A DNA stretch of 38,594 bases, from the NCBI RefSeq assembly GCF_002252985.1, contig NZ_NHPJ01000008.1, forward strand, positions 1 to 38,594, given 5' to 3'. Each line of letters begins with the position of its first letter. Within the stretch, counting starts at the first letter, position 1. The notes under the pieces are model-generated. The model had not been told where the DNA came from, did no database searches, and saw nothing but the letters and a program-made list of their open reading frames with translations. This document shows, one piece after another, positions 31,721 to 38,594 of this stretch. The position numbers and the translations under genes are program-made. The stretch comes from Halorubrum halodurans (GTDB taxonomy: Archaea; Halobacteriota; Halobacteria; Halobacteriales; Haloferacaceae).

Positions 31721-33559
31721 ATGAGTTTCAGACACGACCGTCGGGGCCAGTCGGTCGTGGTGGGGACCGTGATCCTCTTCGGGTTCCTGATCCTCGCGAT
31801 GGCGACGTATCAGGTCCAGTTCGTGCCGACGGAGAACGCGGAGATCGAGTTCGAACACAGCCAGCAGGTCGAAGGCGAGTTCCTGGACCTGCGGAACGCG
31901 ATCCTTCAGGCCGGATCGACGGGGTCGGTACAATCCGAGCCGATACAGCTCGGGACGCGATATCCCCAGCGGACGTTCTTCCTGAACCCGCCGCCCGCCT
32001 CCGGATCGCTTCAGACGACGGGGGCGGAGGCGATCCAGGTGAACGCCACGGTCGGGTCGGGAGCCCACGAGAACGTCCGTGAGTTCTGGACGCAAACCGA
32101 TCCGCGATTCAACACCACGTCCATCCGGTACACGCCGGACTACAACGAGTATCGGGGCGCTCCGCGACTGCTGTACGAACACTCCGTCGTGGCCGCGGAG
32201 TTCGACGACGCCGTCCTCCTCCGGTCGGATCAGACGGTCGTCCGTGGCGATCGGATCGCGATAACAGCCCTGACCGGAGCCATCTCGGAGACCGGTGTGG
32301 AGTCTCAAAGCGTCGATCCGGAGCCGATCTCGCGGAGCAGCAGGACGGTCCCGATAACGGGTGACGGCGGCGACGTCGAGATCGTTCTTCCGACGGCCGT
32401 CGATGACGTCACCGCGCTCCGGGACCGGTGGGCCGCGGAACTTCCGAACGCGACCGTCACCGAGGACGGCGGCACGGTCCGGATCGCCCTCAACGGCAGC
32501 GAGACGTATCGGCTCGGGCTCTCGAAGGTCGCGGTCGACGGCGGCGGGACGACCGAGCCGGCGTACGTCGTCCCGGTTAGCGGTCAGAACGTGACCGTAG
32601 GCGAAGACGTTGGTGTCGAGGTACGAGACAAGTACAATAATCCCGTCGTGGGTGCTGAGGTATCGCTTAACGGTACCACCGAGAACACGAACGCTGACGG
32701 ACGGGCTTTCTTCGAACCGGACGCTCCAGGCGATTACAACGCGACGATCAATGGAACCGGGGGTCAGAGCTATGAGTCGGTCGTATTCGACGTCTCGCTG
32801 GCTGGCAAGGGCGGTGGTGTGGGCGCCTTGACGCGGCCGGTGTTCAGCGACGGACCCATGGCCACACCGAACACGGTGACCCAGGGCAACTCCTTTGATC
32901 TCAGTGCGATCATCGACAATATCGGTCGGGGTGGGACGGATATTGTGAACGCGACGTGGGCTGATGCCCAGGGGAACAGTGGAACTCTCAGATCCGTTGA
33001 CGGAAGTTTTGATCAACCCGTAGAGGCCGTTGAGTCAACTGGTATCGATACAGCGGGATGGAATACCGGTATCCACATTATCACTGTGACTGCGACCGAC
33101 GGAAACGGCAACTCGGTCAGCGAAGACATTGAGGTGAAGATCACGCAGTCACAGCAGTCCAGTCTTGCGGACAGCGTCGAACTTGTGGAAAGTGATACTG
33201 AGATCAATAACGGTAACCTCGTTGTTCGGTTCCGGAACGACAATTCCCAATCGATAACATTCGAGCGGGCACAGTTGGTGGAGTACGACGAAGCAAACGC
33301 TCCGGGGAATCGGGATCCGATCGGCATTGTGGAGTACGAATACGGTAATGTCGAGTTAGCCGAAGGAGACTCCCTTGAGAACGTGACTGGACCGACCGTG
33401 AGCAATGGTGCGAACGTGGATATAATCCTTAGTCCGGTGGCGACCGGGGCCTCCGGTAATTCCGGAGGAAACGCAAACGTAGAACGAGGGGACACGATCG
33501 AGTTCACGGTCGAGTTCAATGACGGGAGCCAACGAACCTATCAATACACAGTGCCGTAG
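31721..33559 (+). CDS. pilin-like secreted surface protein with Ig-like C-terminal region
   Basis: A 612-residue protein. MSFRHDRRGQSVVVGTVILF followed by GFLILAMATYQVQF is a pilin-like N-terminal anchor shared by a large haloarchaeal surface-protein family. The next ~250 residues carry the family core (RNAILQAGSTGSVQSEPIQL, YPQRTFFLNPPPASGSLQTT). From about residue 285 the protein turns into Ig/Big-1-like modules (QNVTVGEDVGVEVRDKYNNP, VVGAEVSLNG). Potential N-glycosylation sequons (NxS/T) are frequent. The change in domain coincides with a drop in GC (row 31981: 73%; row 33181: 45%), so the 3' half appears to have a different origin. Cell-surface location is inferred; function unknown. Confidence 0.75.
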   Translation: MSFRHDRRGQSVVVGTVILFGFLILAMATYQVQFVPTENAEIEFEHSQQVEGEFLDLRNAILQAGSTGSVQSEPIQLGTRYPQRTFFLNPPPASGSLQTTGAEAIQVNATVGSGAHENVREFWTQTDPRFNTTSIRYTPDYNEYRGAPRLLYEHSVVAAEFDDAVLLRSDQTVVRGDRIAITALTGAISETGVESQSVDPEPISRSSRTVPITGDGGDVEIVLPTAVDDVTALRDRWAAELPNATVTEDGGTVRIALNGSETYRLGLSKVAVDGGGTTEPAYVVPVSGQNVTVGEDVGVEVRDKYNNPVVGAEVSLNGTTENTNADGRAFFEPDAPGDYNATINGTGGQSYESVVFDVSLAGKGGGVGALTRPVFSDGPMATPNTVTQGNSFDLSAIIDNIGRGGTDIVNATWADAQGNSGTLRSVDGSFDQPVEAVESTGIDTAGWNTGIHIITVTATDGNGNSVSEDIEVKITQSQQSSLADSVELVESDTEINNGNLVVRFRNDNSQSITFERAQLVEYDEANAPGNRDPIGIVEYEYGNVELAEGDSLENVTGPTVSNGANVDIILSPVATGASGNSGGNANVERGDTIEFTVEFNDGSQRTYQYTVP

Positions 33560-33567
33560 GTGGCAGC

Positions 33568-33572
33568 TTTTT
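33568..33572 (+). terminator. T-run after the surface-protein gene
   Basis: TTTTT nine bases past the stop codon is a plausible archaeal U-run terminator. Confidence 0.4.
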
Positions 33573-33603
33573 ATGAACGTCTGTGATCACCGACCGGTTT
33601 AGA

Positions 33604-33900
33604 TCACCCGTTGACCAGGGTAACAGTCAGCGGGTCTTGGCGATTGCGTGCGTCGATATCGACCGCTCTTAGCGGTCCTATGCTGCCGTCACGTTCTCGA
33701 TCTTCGTTGAGGAGTTCGATTGCCGATCTTTCATCCTCCGTCGTGGATGCCGTGAGTTCCCTTTGTATCTCTGACGGCCGTCTCGCTGGTCGACCACAGT
33801 TTCGATTTTTCACGAAGTAGACCCTTTGGAACGCCGATGTCGGGACCCTCCCTGAATCTCTTGTGAATCGTCGCCTTCTGGTTGCTCGTGACGGTCGACC
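33604..33900 (-). pseudogene. broken hypothetical gene with probable frameshift
   Basis: On the minus strand, one frame from about 33892 reads TSNQKATIHKRFREGPDIGV and PKGLLREKSKLWSTSETAVRD. The neighbouring frame from about 33775 to the stop at 33604 reads QRELTASTTEDERSAIELLN and RAVDIDARNRQDPLTVTLVNG. The two join sensibly near 33760-33775 with one frame change, while the intact GTG frame (33927) has a very basic first half. A strong AAGGAGG (33901-33907 on the complementary strand) precedes the first part, but no start codon follows at the normal spacing. I read this as a decayed gene; its family is not recognised. Confidence 0.35.
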
Positions 33901-33924
33901 CCTCCTTTCGAGTTGGTTATACGT

Positions 33925-33965
33925 CACAAATCATTATATATTATTTGGTATTATATAATTTGAAA
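33925..33965. other. AT-rich island with an inverted repeat
   Basis: This stretch is almost pure A/T, in contrast to all surrounding DNA. Arms ATTATATA (33933-33940) and TATATAAT (33952-33959) form an 8-bp inverted repeat with an 11-base spacer. It lies between the possible broken gene and the HMG-CoA synthase gene; the remaining gap to 34106 has no gene. Confidence 0.6.
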
Positions 33966-34106
33966 TTAACCAACGGTATGGATTAATTCAGGGACAGGAT
34001 GGTTGACAACGCAGTCTGATCGATCCCCTGGCGACCCGATAATATTCCACGATCGACGTAACGACCTATCGACACACCCATAAGCACGCCTCGTGAACGA
34101 CCGTCC

Positions 34107-35450
34107 ATGACCGCAGTGGGGATCGACGCCATCGAGATCCGATCCGGAAAGCTCAAACTCGACTTACCGGGCACGTTCGCCCCGCAGAAGGGCGACGACC
34201 CGGAGAAGTACACGAAGGGGCTGGGGCTCACGAACTCCTCGTTCCCGGACGTCTACGAGGACATCGTCACCATGGGCGCGAACGCGGCCAAGCGTCTGAT
34301 GGACCGCAAGGGGCTTGAGCCCGACGACATCGGGCGGATCGACGTCGCCACGGAGTCCGCGTTCGACCACTCGAAGCCCGTCTCGACGTACATCGCGGGC
34401 TGTCTGGAGAAGGTGTACGACGGCGACTTCGTCCACGCCAACAAGGGCGAGCGCAAGTTCGCCTGCGTCGCCGGCACGCAGGCGGTCGACGACGCGTACA
34501 ACTGGATCCGGGCGGGGCGGAACCGCGGCCGCGCGGCGCTCGTGATCGCGACCGACACCGCGCTGTACGCCCGCGGCGACCCCGGCGAGGCGACCCAGGG
34601 CGCGGGCGCGGTCGCGATGCTCATCGCCGAGGAGCCGAGCCTCGTCGAGCTCTCGACGGACCAGGGGTACGGCTCGAAGGACGAGACGGACTTCCTGAAG
34701 CCGAACCAGCAGTTCCCGAGCGTCGACGGCAAGCGCTCGATGCAGGTGTACCTCTCGCGGATGCGCGAGGCGCTCGAGGACTACGAGTCGGTCGCGGGCA
34801 AGATCGAGCTCGACGACTTCGCGTACGCCCCCTTCCACACGCCGTTTCCGGGGATGGTCCGGAAGGCCGCCCTGCTCGCGTACCGTCACGTGATCCGGGA
34901 CACGGAGTACGAGGACGACCTCGCCGACGAGATCGGCCGCCAGCCGCGCGAGGACGCGTACGACGACCGCGAGGCCTACGAGGAGGCGATCCGCGACTAC
35001 ATGGACGAGCTGAAGACCACCGAGCAGTACCGCACGTGGTACGACGACGCCGTCGAGCCGACGCTCGGGCTCTCGCGCGAGGTCGGCAACTGGTACACCT
35101 CCTCGGTTCACGTCGCCCGCGTGAGCGCCCTGCGTGACGCGCTCGAGCGCGACCGCGACTTCGTCGACGAGACGCTGCTCGTCGCCTCCTACGGCTCCGG
35201 CGCGCAGGCCGAGATCCACGCCGAGACGGTTCGCGAGGGATGGCGCTCGGAGATCGAGGCGCTGGACATCGACGACCAGCTCGCGAGCCGGTACGACCTC
35301 TCGTGGGAGGAGTACGAGGACGTCCACGACATCCACGAGTACGACAAGGACCTCGAGCGCGAGATCGAGGAGTTCACCGCCCCCGAGGGCGAGTTCGTCT
35401 TCACCGGCTGGGGTCGGATGAACGAGCGGAAGTACGAGTACGTCGAGTAG
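34107..35450 (+). CDS. mvaS: hydroxymethylglutaryl-CoA synthase
   Basis: Condenses acetyl-CoA with acetoacetyl-CoA to HMG-CoA, an early step of the mevalonate pathway that makes archaeal lipid isoprenoids. The 447-residue length fits archaeal forms. Catalytic residues are visible: E83 (ATESAFDHSK), C120 (KFACVAGTQAVDD) and H244 (YAPFHTPFPGM). TSSVHVARVSALRDALE and GSGAQAEIHAETVREGW are also conserved. A TATA-like CCCATAAG lies about 22-30 bases before ATG 34107. In haloarchaea the family is often followed by unrelated genes, as here (S19e). Confidence 0.95.
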   Translation: MTAVGIDAIEIRSGKLKLDLPGTFAPQKGDDPEKYTKGLGLTNSSFPDVYEDIVTMGANAAKRLMDRKGLEPDDIGRIDVATESAFDHSKPVSTYIAGCLEKVYDGDFVHANKGERKFACVAGTQAVDDAYNWIRAGRNRGRAALVIATDTALYARGDPGEATQGAGAVAMLIAEEPSLVELSTDQGYGSKDETDFLKPNQQFPSVDGKRSMQVYLSRMREALEDYESVAGKIELDDFAYAPFHTPFPGMVRKAALLAYRHVIRDTEYEDDLADEIGRQPREDAYDDREAYEEAIRDYMDELKTTEQYRTWYDDAVEPTLGLSREVGNWYTSSVHVARVSALRDALERDRDFVDETLLVASYGSGAQAEIHAETVREGWRSEIEALDIDDQLASRYDLSWEEYEDVHDIHEYDKDLEREIEEFTAPEGEFVFTGWGRMNERKYEYVE

Positions 35451-35554
35451 CGGATCGACCCGTCGTTCGCCCGTCGTTCGTCCGCCACGCGCCGGTCGCT
35501 CGACCGCCGTTCTCCGTGAAAACGGCTCACACGACGGCTCTCGAATACGATGGG

Positions 35555-35561
35555 TTTAAAC
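35555..35561 (+). promoter_or_regulatory. TATA element of the S19e gene
   Basis: TTTAAAC lies 25-31 bases before ATG 35586. The earlier in-frame ATG at 35550 overlaps the TATA region and is rejected. Confidence 0.55.
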
Positions 35562-35585
35562 GACCTTGGGCTGAATTCCCCCCTA

Positions 35586-36041
35586 ATGGTAACCATCTAC
35601 GACGTGCCGGCGGACGCCCTCATCGAGGCCGTCGCGGCGCGACTCGAGGACCGGATCGACGAGCCCGACTGGGTGGAGTTCACGAAGACCGGCGCGGGCA
35701 AGGAGCTTCCGCCCGAGCAGGACGACTTCTGGTACGTCCGCTCGGCGAGTCTCCTCCGCAAGGTCGCACAGAACGAGCCCATCGGCATCGAGCGGCTCGC
35801 CACCGAGTACGGCTCGAAGAAGCGCGGCTCGAACCGCTACGTCGTCCGTCCCGGCGAGCACGAGAGCGGCTCCCGCAAGCTCATCCGCGCGTCGCTCCAG
35901 GCGCTCGAGGAGGAGGGGCTCGTCACCACCGCCGCCGGCGAGGGTCGCCGCGTCTCCGACGAGGGCGAGGCGTTCCTCTCGGAGGTCGCGAGCGAGGTCC
36001 TCGAGGACCTCGACCGGCCGGAACTCGAACGCTACGCGTAG
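35586..36041 (+). CDS. rps19e: 30S ribosomal protein S19e
   Basis: A 151-residue archaeal/eukaryotic ribosomal protein of the small subunit, needed for pre-rRNA maturation in eukaryotes. It begins MVTIYDVPADALIEAVAARL and carries DDFWYVRSASLLRKVAQNEP, then IGIERLATEYGSKKRGSNRY, the winged-helix core. LIRASLQALEEEGLVTTAAG completes it. ATG 35586 was chosen because of the TATA element at 35555-35561. The gene is convergent with the copper ATPase gene; the 251 bases between them show no gene. Confidence 0.95.
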   Translation: MVTIYDVPADALIEAVAARLEDRIDEPDWVEFTKTGAGKELPPEQDDFWYVRSASLLRKVAQNEPIGIERLATEYGSKKRGSNRYVVRPGEHESGSRKLIRASLQALEEEGLVTTAAGEGRRVSDEGEAFLSEVASEVLEDLDRPELERYA

Positions 36042-36292
36042 ACCGTCTCCGTTCTCTCCCCGATATCGTCCGCCGTGAGCCCCCGGCTCGCGGCGTCGCT
36101 GCCGTCCGTGAGCGTCGATCGGGACTCGACCCGCGTTGCCCAGCTTGTATCTAATGTCGCTATATCAAAACTCGATCGGGGCCACGTCGCCGGCGTGTTC
36201 CGTCCCGCGAGGTCGCGGCCGCCCGAAACGGGTCGATCCCGTCCGGACTCCGTCGACGTCGCTCGTTTCGGTTCTTGGACTCGCTCCGGCGT

Positions 36293-38594
36293 TTACCGCC
36301 ACAGCGGCCGGTACTCCTCGTCCGGCGTGTACCGGCGGAACAGGAGGCTGTTCGACAGCACCGACACGCTGGAGAACGCCATCGCGACGGCGGCGAGCAC
36401 GGGCTGGAGCAGGCCGAGCGAGGCCAGCGGGATCATCGCCGTGTTGTAGCCGAGCGCCCACACGAGGTTCTGTCTGATCTTCGCGAGCGTCGCCTCCGAG
36501 ATGCGGATCGCCTTCACGACGTCGACCGGGTCGTCGCGCATCAGCGTCACGTCGGCGGCCTCGATGGCGACGTCGGTCCCCGAGCCGATGGCCGTGCCGA
36601 CGTACGCGACCGCGAGCGCGGGGGCGTCGTTGACGCCGTCGCCGACCATCATCGCCTTGCGGCCCTCGTCCTGGATGGACTCCACGGCGTCGGATTTGTC
36701 CTCGGGCAATACCTCCGCGCGGACGTTCTCGGGGTCGATGCCGACCCGCTCGGCGACCGCGCGGGCGGTCCGCGCGTTGTCGCCGGTGATCATCATCACG
36801 TCGACGCCACGCTCCCGGAGTTGGCTCACGGCGTCGCGCGCGCTCTGCTTGACCGTGTCGGCGTCGGCGACGACGCCCACGAGTTCGCCCTCCGCTCGCG
36901 ACTGACCGCCGCTCGCATCGCGGTTCTCGCCTCGCTCCGAACCGCGCACCGCGACCAGCATCGCCGTCTTCCCCTCCGTTTCGAGACGCTCCATCGTCTC
37001 CGCGGCGAGCGCGGGATCGATCCCGTTGTCGCGGAGGAGCTTCCGGTTGCCGACCAGCACCTCGACGTCTCCCGGCTCCGTCCCGTCGCCGCTCGACCGT
37101 TCGGCGGTCCGTCGGACCGCCCTGCCGTCCACGGTCGCCTTGACACCCTGGCCGGGGACGTTCTCGAAGTCGTCGGGATCGGTCACGTCGATGCCGCGGT
37201 CCTCCGCGCCGTCGACGATCGCCCGAGCGAGCGGGTGTTCGCTCCCGCTCTCGGCGCTCGCGGCGAGTCGCAACACGTCGTCCTCGTCGAGCCGGTCGCG
37301 TTCGGCGAGTCGGCCGCCGTCGGTGGCGGAGTCCGCGCCGTCGGCCGCCGGAGCCCCGCCGTCCGCGACCGGCTGCCCGTCGTCGCCGAAGACGACGACG
37401 TCGGTCAGCTCCATCTCGCCCTCCGTGAGCGTCCCGGTCTTGTCGAAGACGACGGTGTCGACGTCCTTCGCGCGCTCGAGGACGTCGCCGCCCTTGAAGA
37501 GGACGCCGTTGCCCGCGCCGATGGTCGTCCCGACCATCGTGGCGGCCGGCGTCGCCAGCCCCAGCGCGCAGGGACACGCGATCAGGACGGCCGAGGCGAA
37601 CACGATGACGGCGAACTCGAAGACCGAGACGCCGCCGCCGGCGACCGCGGGACCGTCCGCGACGAGACCCCACAGCGGGAGCGCGTCGACGACCCCCGCG
37701 AGCGCCGCGGGGAACAGGAACCACGCCACGCCCCACACCAGGGCGTTCGCGATGACCGCGGGGACGAAGTACGCGGAGATGCGGTCGGCGAGGTTCTGGA
37801 TGTCGGGCTGGCGGGACTGCGCCTCCTTCACCGTCCGAACGATCTGCTGGAGCGCCGTGTCTTCCCCGACCTTCGTCGCCTCGACGACGAGCACGCCGTT
37901 CTCGTTGATCGTCGACCCGACGACCTCGTCGCCCTCGGACTTCTCGACGGGGACGGACTCGCCGGTCACCATCGACTCGTCGACCGCCGACCGGCCGTCG
38001 ACGACGACGCCGTCGGTGGGGATCCGCTCGCCGGGGCGGACCTTCATCCGGTCGCCGACCGCGACGTCCTCGAGGGGGACCTCTTCCTCGGTTCCGTCCT
38101 CGTCGACGACGGTCGCAGTGTCCGCCTCCATCTCCAGCAGCTTCCGGAGCGCCTCGCCGGCCTGCCCCTTCGAACGGGCCTCGAGGTAGTTGCCGAGCGT
38201 GATGAACACGAGGATGAACGCCGCCGTGTCGAAGTAGACCTCGCCGGCGATGACCCGGAACAGGACCGCCACGGAGTAGACGTACGCGGTCGTCGAGCCC
38301 AGCGCGATCAGCACGTCCATGTTGGCGCGGCCGTTCGTGACGAGCGCCTTGTAGGAGTTCTCGTAGAACGGCCTGCCGAGCACCGCCTGGACCGGCGTCG
38401 CCAGCGCGAACGCGATCCAGGGAGTCGGGATCCCGGCGACGGCGTCGCCGACGAGTCCGAGCCCCAGCAGGTGGTCGACCATGAACGCCAGAAGCGGGAG
38501 GGAGAGCGCGGCCCCGAACAGCGTCAACCGGAGCTGTCGACGGATCTCGCCCTGCCGAGCGGCCTCGCGGGCGTCGCCCTCCGAGCCGTCGTCG
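36293..38594 (-). CDS. copA: Cu(I)-translocating P-type ATPase, partial
   Basis: The C-terminal ~766 residues of a P1B-1 ATPase that exports Cu(I); the start and any N-terminal metal-binding domain lie beyond the right edge. The open frame continues through the edge, so the internal ATG at 38527 is not a start. Key motifs: actuator [23 protein letters not shown] ion-site at 37568-37576 ([13 protein letters not shown]); phosphorylation DKTGTLTEG at 37430-37444; [11 protein letters not shown]. Downstream [10 protein letters not shown] and [15 protein letters not shown] carry the YN and MxxSS residues that specify Cu(I) or Ag(I). Low-complexity acidic linkers (around 37320-37390) interrupt the nucleotide domain. 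No CopZ or regulator is seen within the window. Confidence 0.93.
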   Translation of the reverse strand, partial: DDGSEGDAREAARQGEIRRQLRLTLFGAALSLPLLAFMVDHLLGLGLVGDAVAGIPTPWIAFALATPVQAVLGRPFYENSYKALVTNGRANMDVLIALGSTTAYVYSVAVLFRVIAGEVYFDTAAFILVFITLGNYLEARSKGQAGEALRKLLEMEADTATVVDEDGTEEEVPLEDVAVGDRMKVRPGERIPTDGVVVDGRSAVDESMVTGESVPVEKSEGDEVVGSTINENGVLVVEATKVGEDTALQQIVRTVKEAQSRQPDIQNLADRISAYFVPAVIANALVWGVAWFLFPAALAGVVDALPLWGLVADGPAVAGGGVSVFEFAVIVFASAVLIACPCALGLATPAATMVGTTIGAGNGVLFKGGDVLERAKDVDTVVFDKTGTLTEGEMELTDVVVFGDDGQPVADGGAPAADGADSATDGGRLAERDRLDEDDVLRLAASAESGSEHPLARAIVDGAEDRGIDVTDPDDFENVPGQGVKATVDGRAVRRTAERSSGDGTEPGDVEVLVGNRKLLRDNGIDPALAAETMERLETEGKTAMLVAVRGSERGENRDASGGQSRAEGELVGVVADADTVKQSARDAVSQLRERGVDVMMITGDNARTARAVAERVGIDPENVRAEVLPEDKSDAVESIQDEGRKAMMVGDGVNDAPALAVAYVGTAIGSGTDVAIEAADVTLMRDDPVDVVKAIRISEATLAKIRQNLVWALGYNTAMIPLASLGLLQPVLAAVAMAFSSVSVLSNSLLFRRYTPDEEYRPLWR

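Noticed and set aside
33604..33927. Intact 107-residue gene on the minus strand starting at GTG 33927
   Set aside because: The first half is very basic and unlike haloarchaeal proteins; the neighbouring frame reads better there, so I list it as a probable broken gene.
36042..36292. Possible small gene or RNA between rps19e and copA
   Set aside because: An A/T-richer spot near 36148-36172 looks promoter-like, but no frame or RNA fold stands out; the gap lies between convergent genes.
1..38594. tRNA, rRNA and insertion sequences
   Set aside because: I found no tRNA T-loop and acceptor pairing, no rRNA-like stretch and no transposase with terminal repeats by reading; a dedicated search could still find short ones.

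Overview
The window is haloarchaeal chromosomal DNA. Three things show this: very high GC (one 60-base row I counted was 73%), strongly acidic predicted proteins, and archaeal gene content (S19e, archaeal HMG-CoA synthase, TmcA, CofE, archaellum-style taxis transducer, Tat lipoproteins). Many genes have a TATA-like element about 23-31 bases before the start codon and no Shine-Dalgarno, the leaderless pattern typical of Halobacteria. A Halorubrum-like organism is my guess from composition and gene order; I could not test it.

Layout. Positions 1-8.4 kb hold a beta-RFAP synthase homologue (cut by the left edge), a small cupin, a YcaO protein, the regulator TbsP, serine hydroxymethyltransferase (glyA), a DUF3054 membrane protein, Tsr3, and the F420 pair cofE-mer. 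Several of these touch one-carbon or F420 chemistry. Positions 8.4-12.7 kb hold a two-helix taxis transducer with repeat-rich insertions, a 79-residue membrane protein and a PDZ-containing site-2 protease. Positions 12.8-15.6 kb hold an archaeal ornithine cyclodeaminase-type protein overlapped by a GNAT acetyltransferase, then a zinc-free MDR reductase. Positions 15.8-19.2 kb hold a Tat lipoprotein, a GIDE-domain membrane protein, a second cupin, a UspA protein and a small YgaP-like membrane protein.

Positions 19.3-25.2 kb hold an aldo/keto reductase, a tungsten-type aldehyde ferredoxin oxidoreductase, a CysD/CysH-like PP-loop protein, an alkaline-phosphatase-superfamily hydrolase and a DoxX protein. 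Positions 25.4-31.4 kb hold tmcA, UPF0179, uridine phosphorylase, an iron-siderophore-type binding lipoprotein with a DtxR-like operator over its start, and a HEAT-repeat protein with a zinc ribbon. Positions 31.7-34.1 kb hold a pilin-like surface protein whose 3' half drops sharply in GC, then an AT-rich gap with a probable broken gene. Positions 34.1-38.6 kb hold HMG-CoA synthase, ribosomal protein S19e and a Cu(I) P-type ATPase cut by the right edge.

No tRNA, rRNA, CRISPR array or intact insertion sequence was seen. The most notable observations are: (i) beta-RFAP synthase and Mer homologues in a non-methanogen; (ii) a YcaO protein whose only four cysteines form a putative metal site in a degenerate E1-like domain; (iii) short tandem duplications sitting on or next to the stop codons of at least four genes; (iv) a perfect iron-box-like palindrome on the binding-protein gene; and (v) a mosaic surface protein followed by an AT-rich island.
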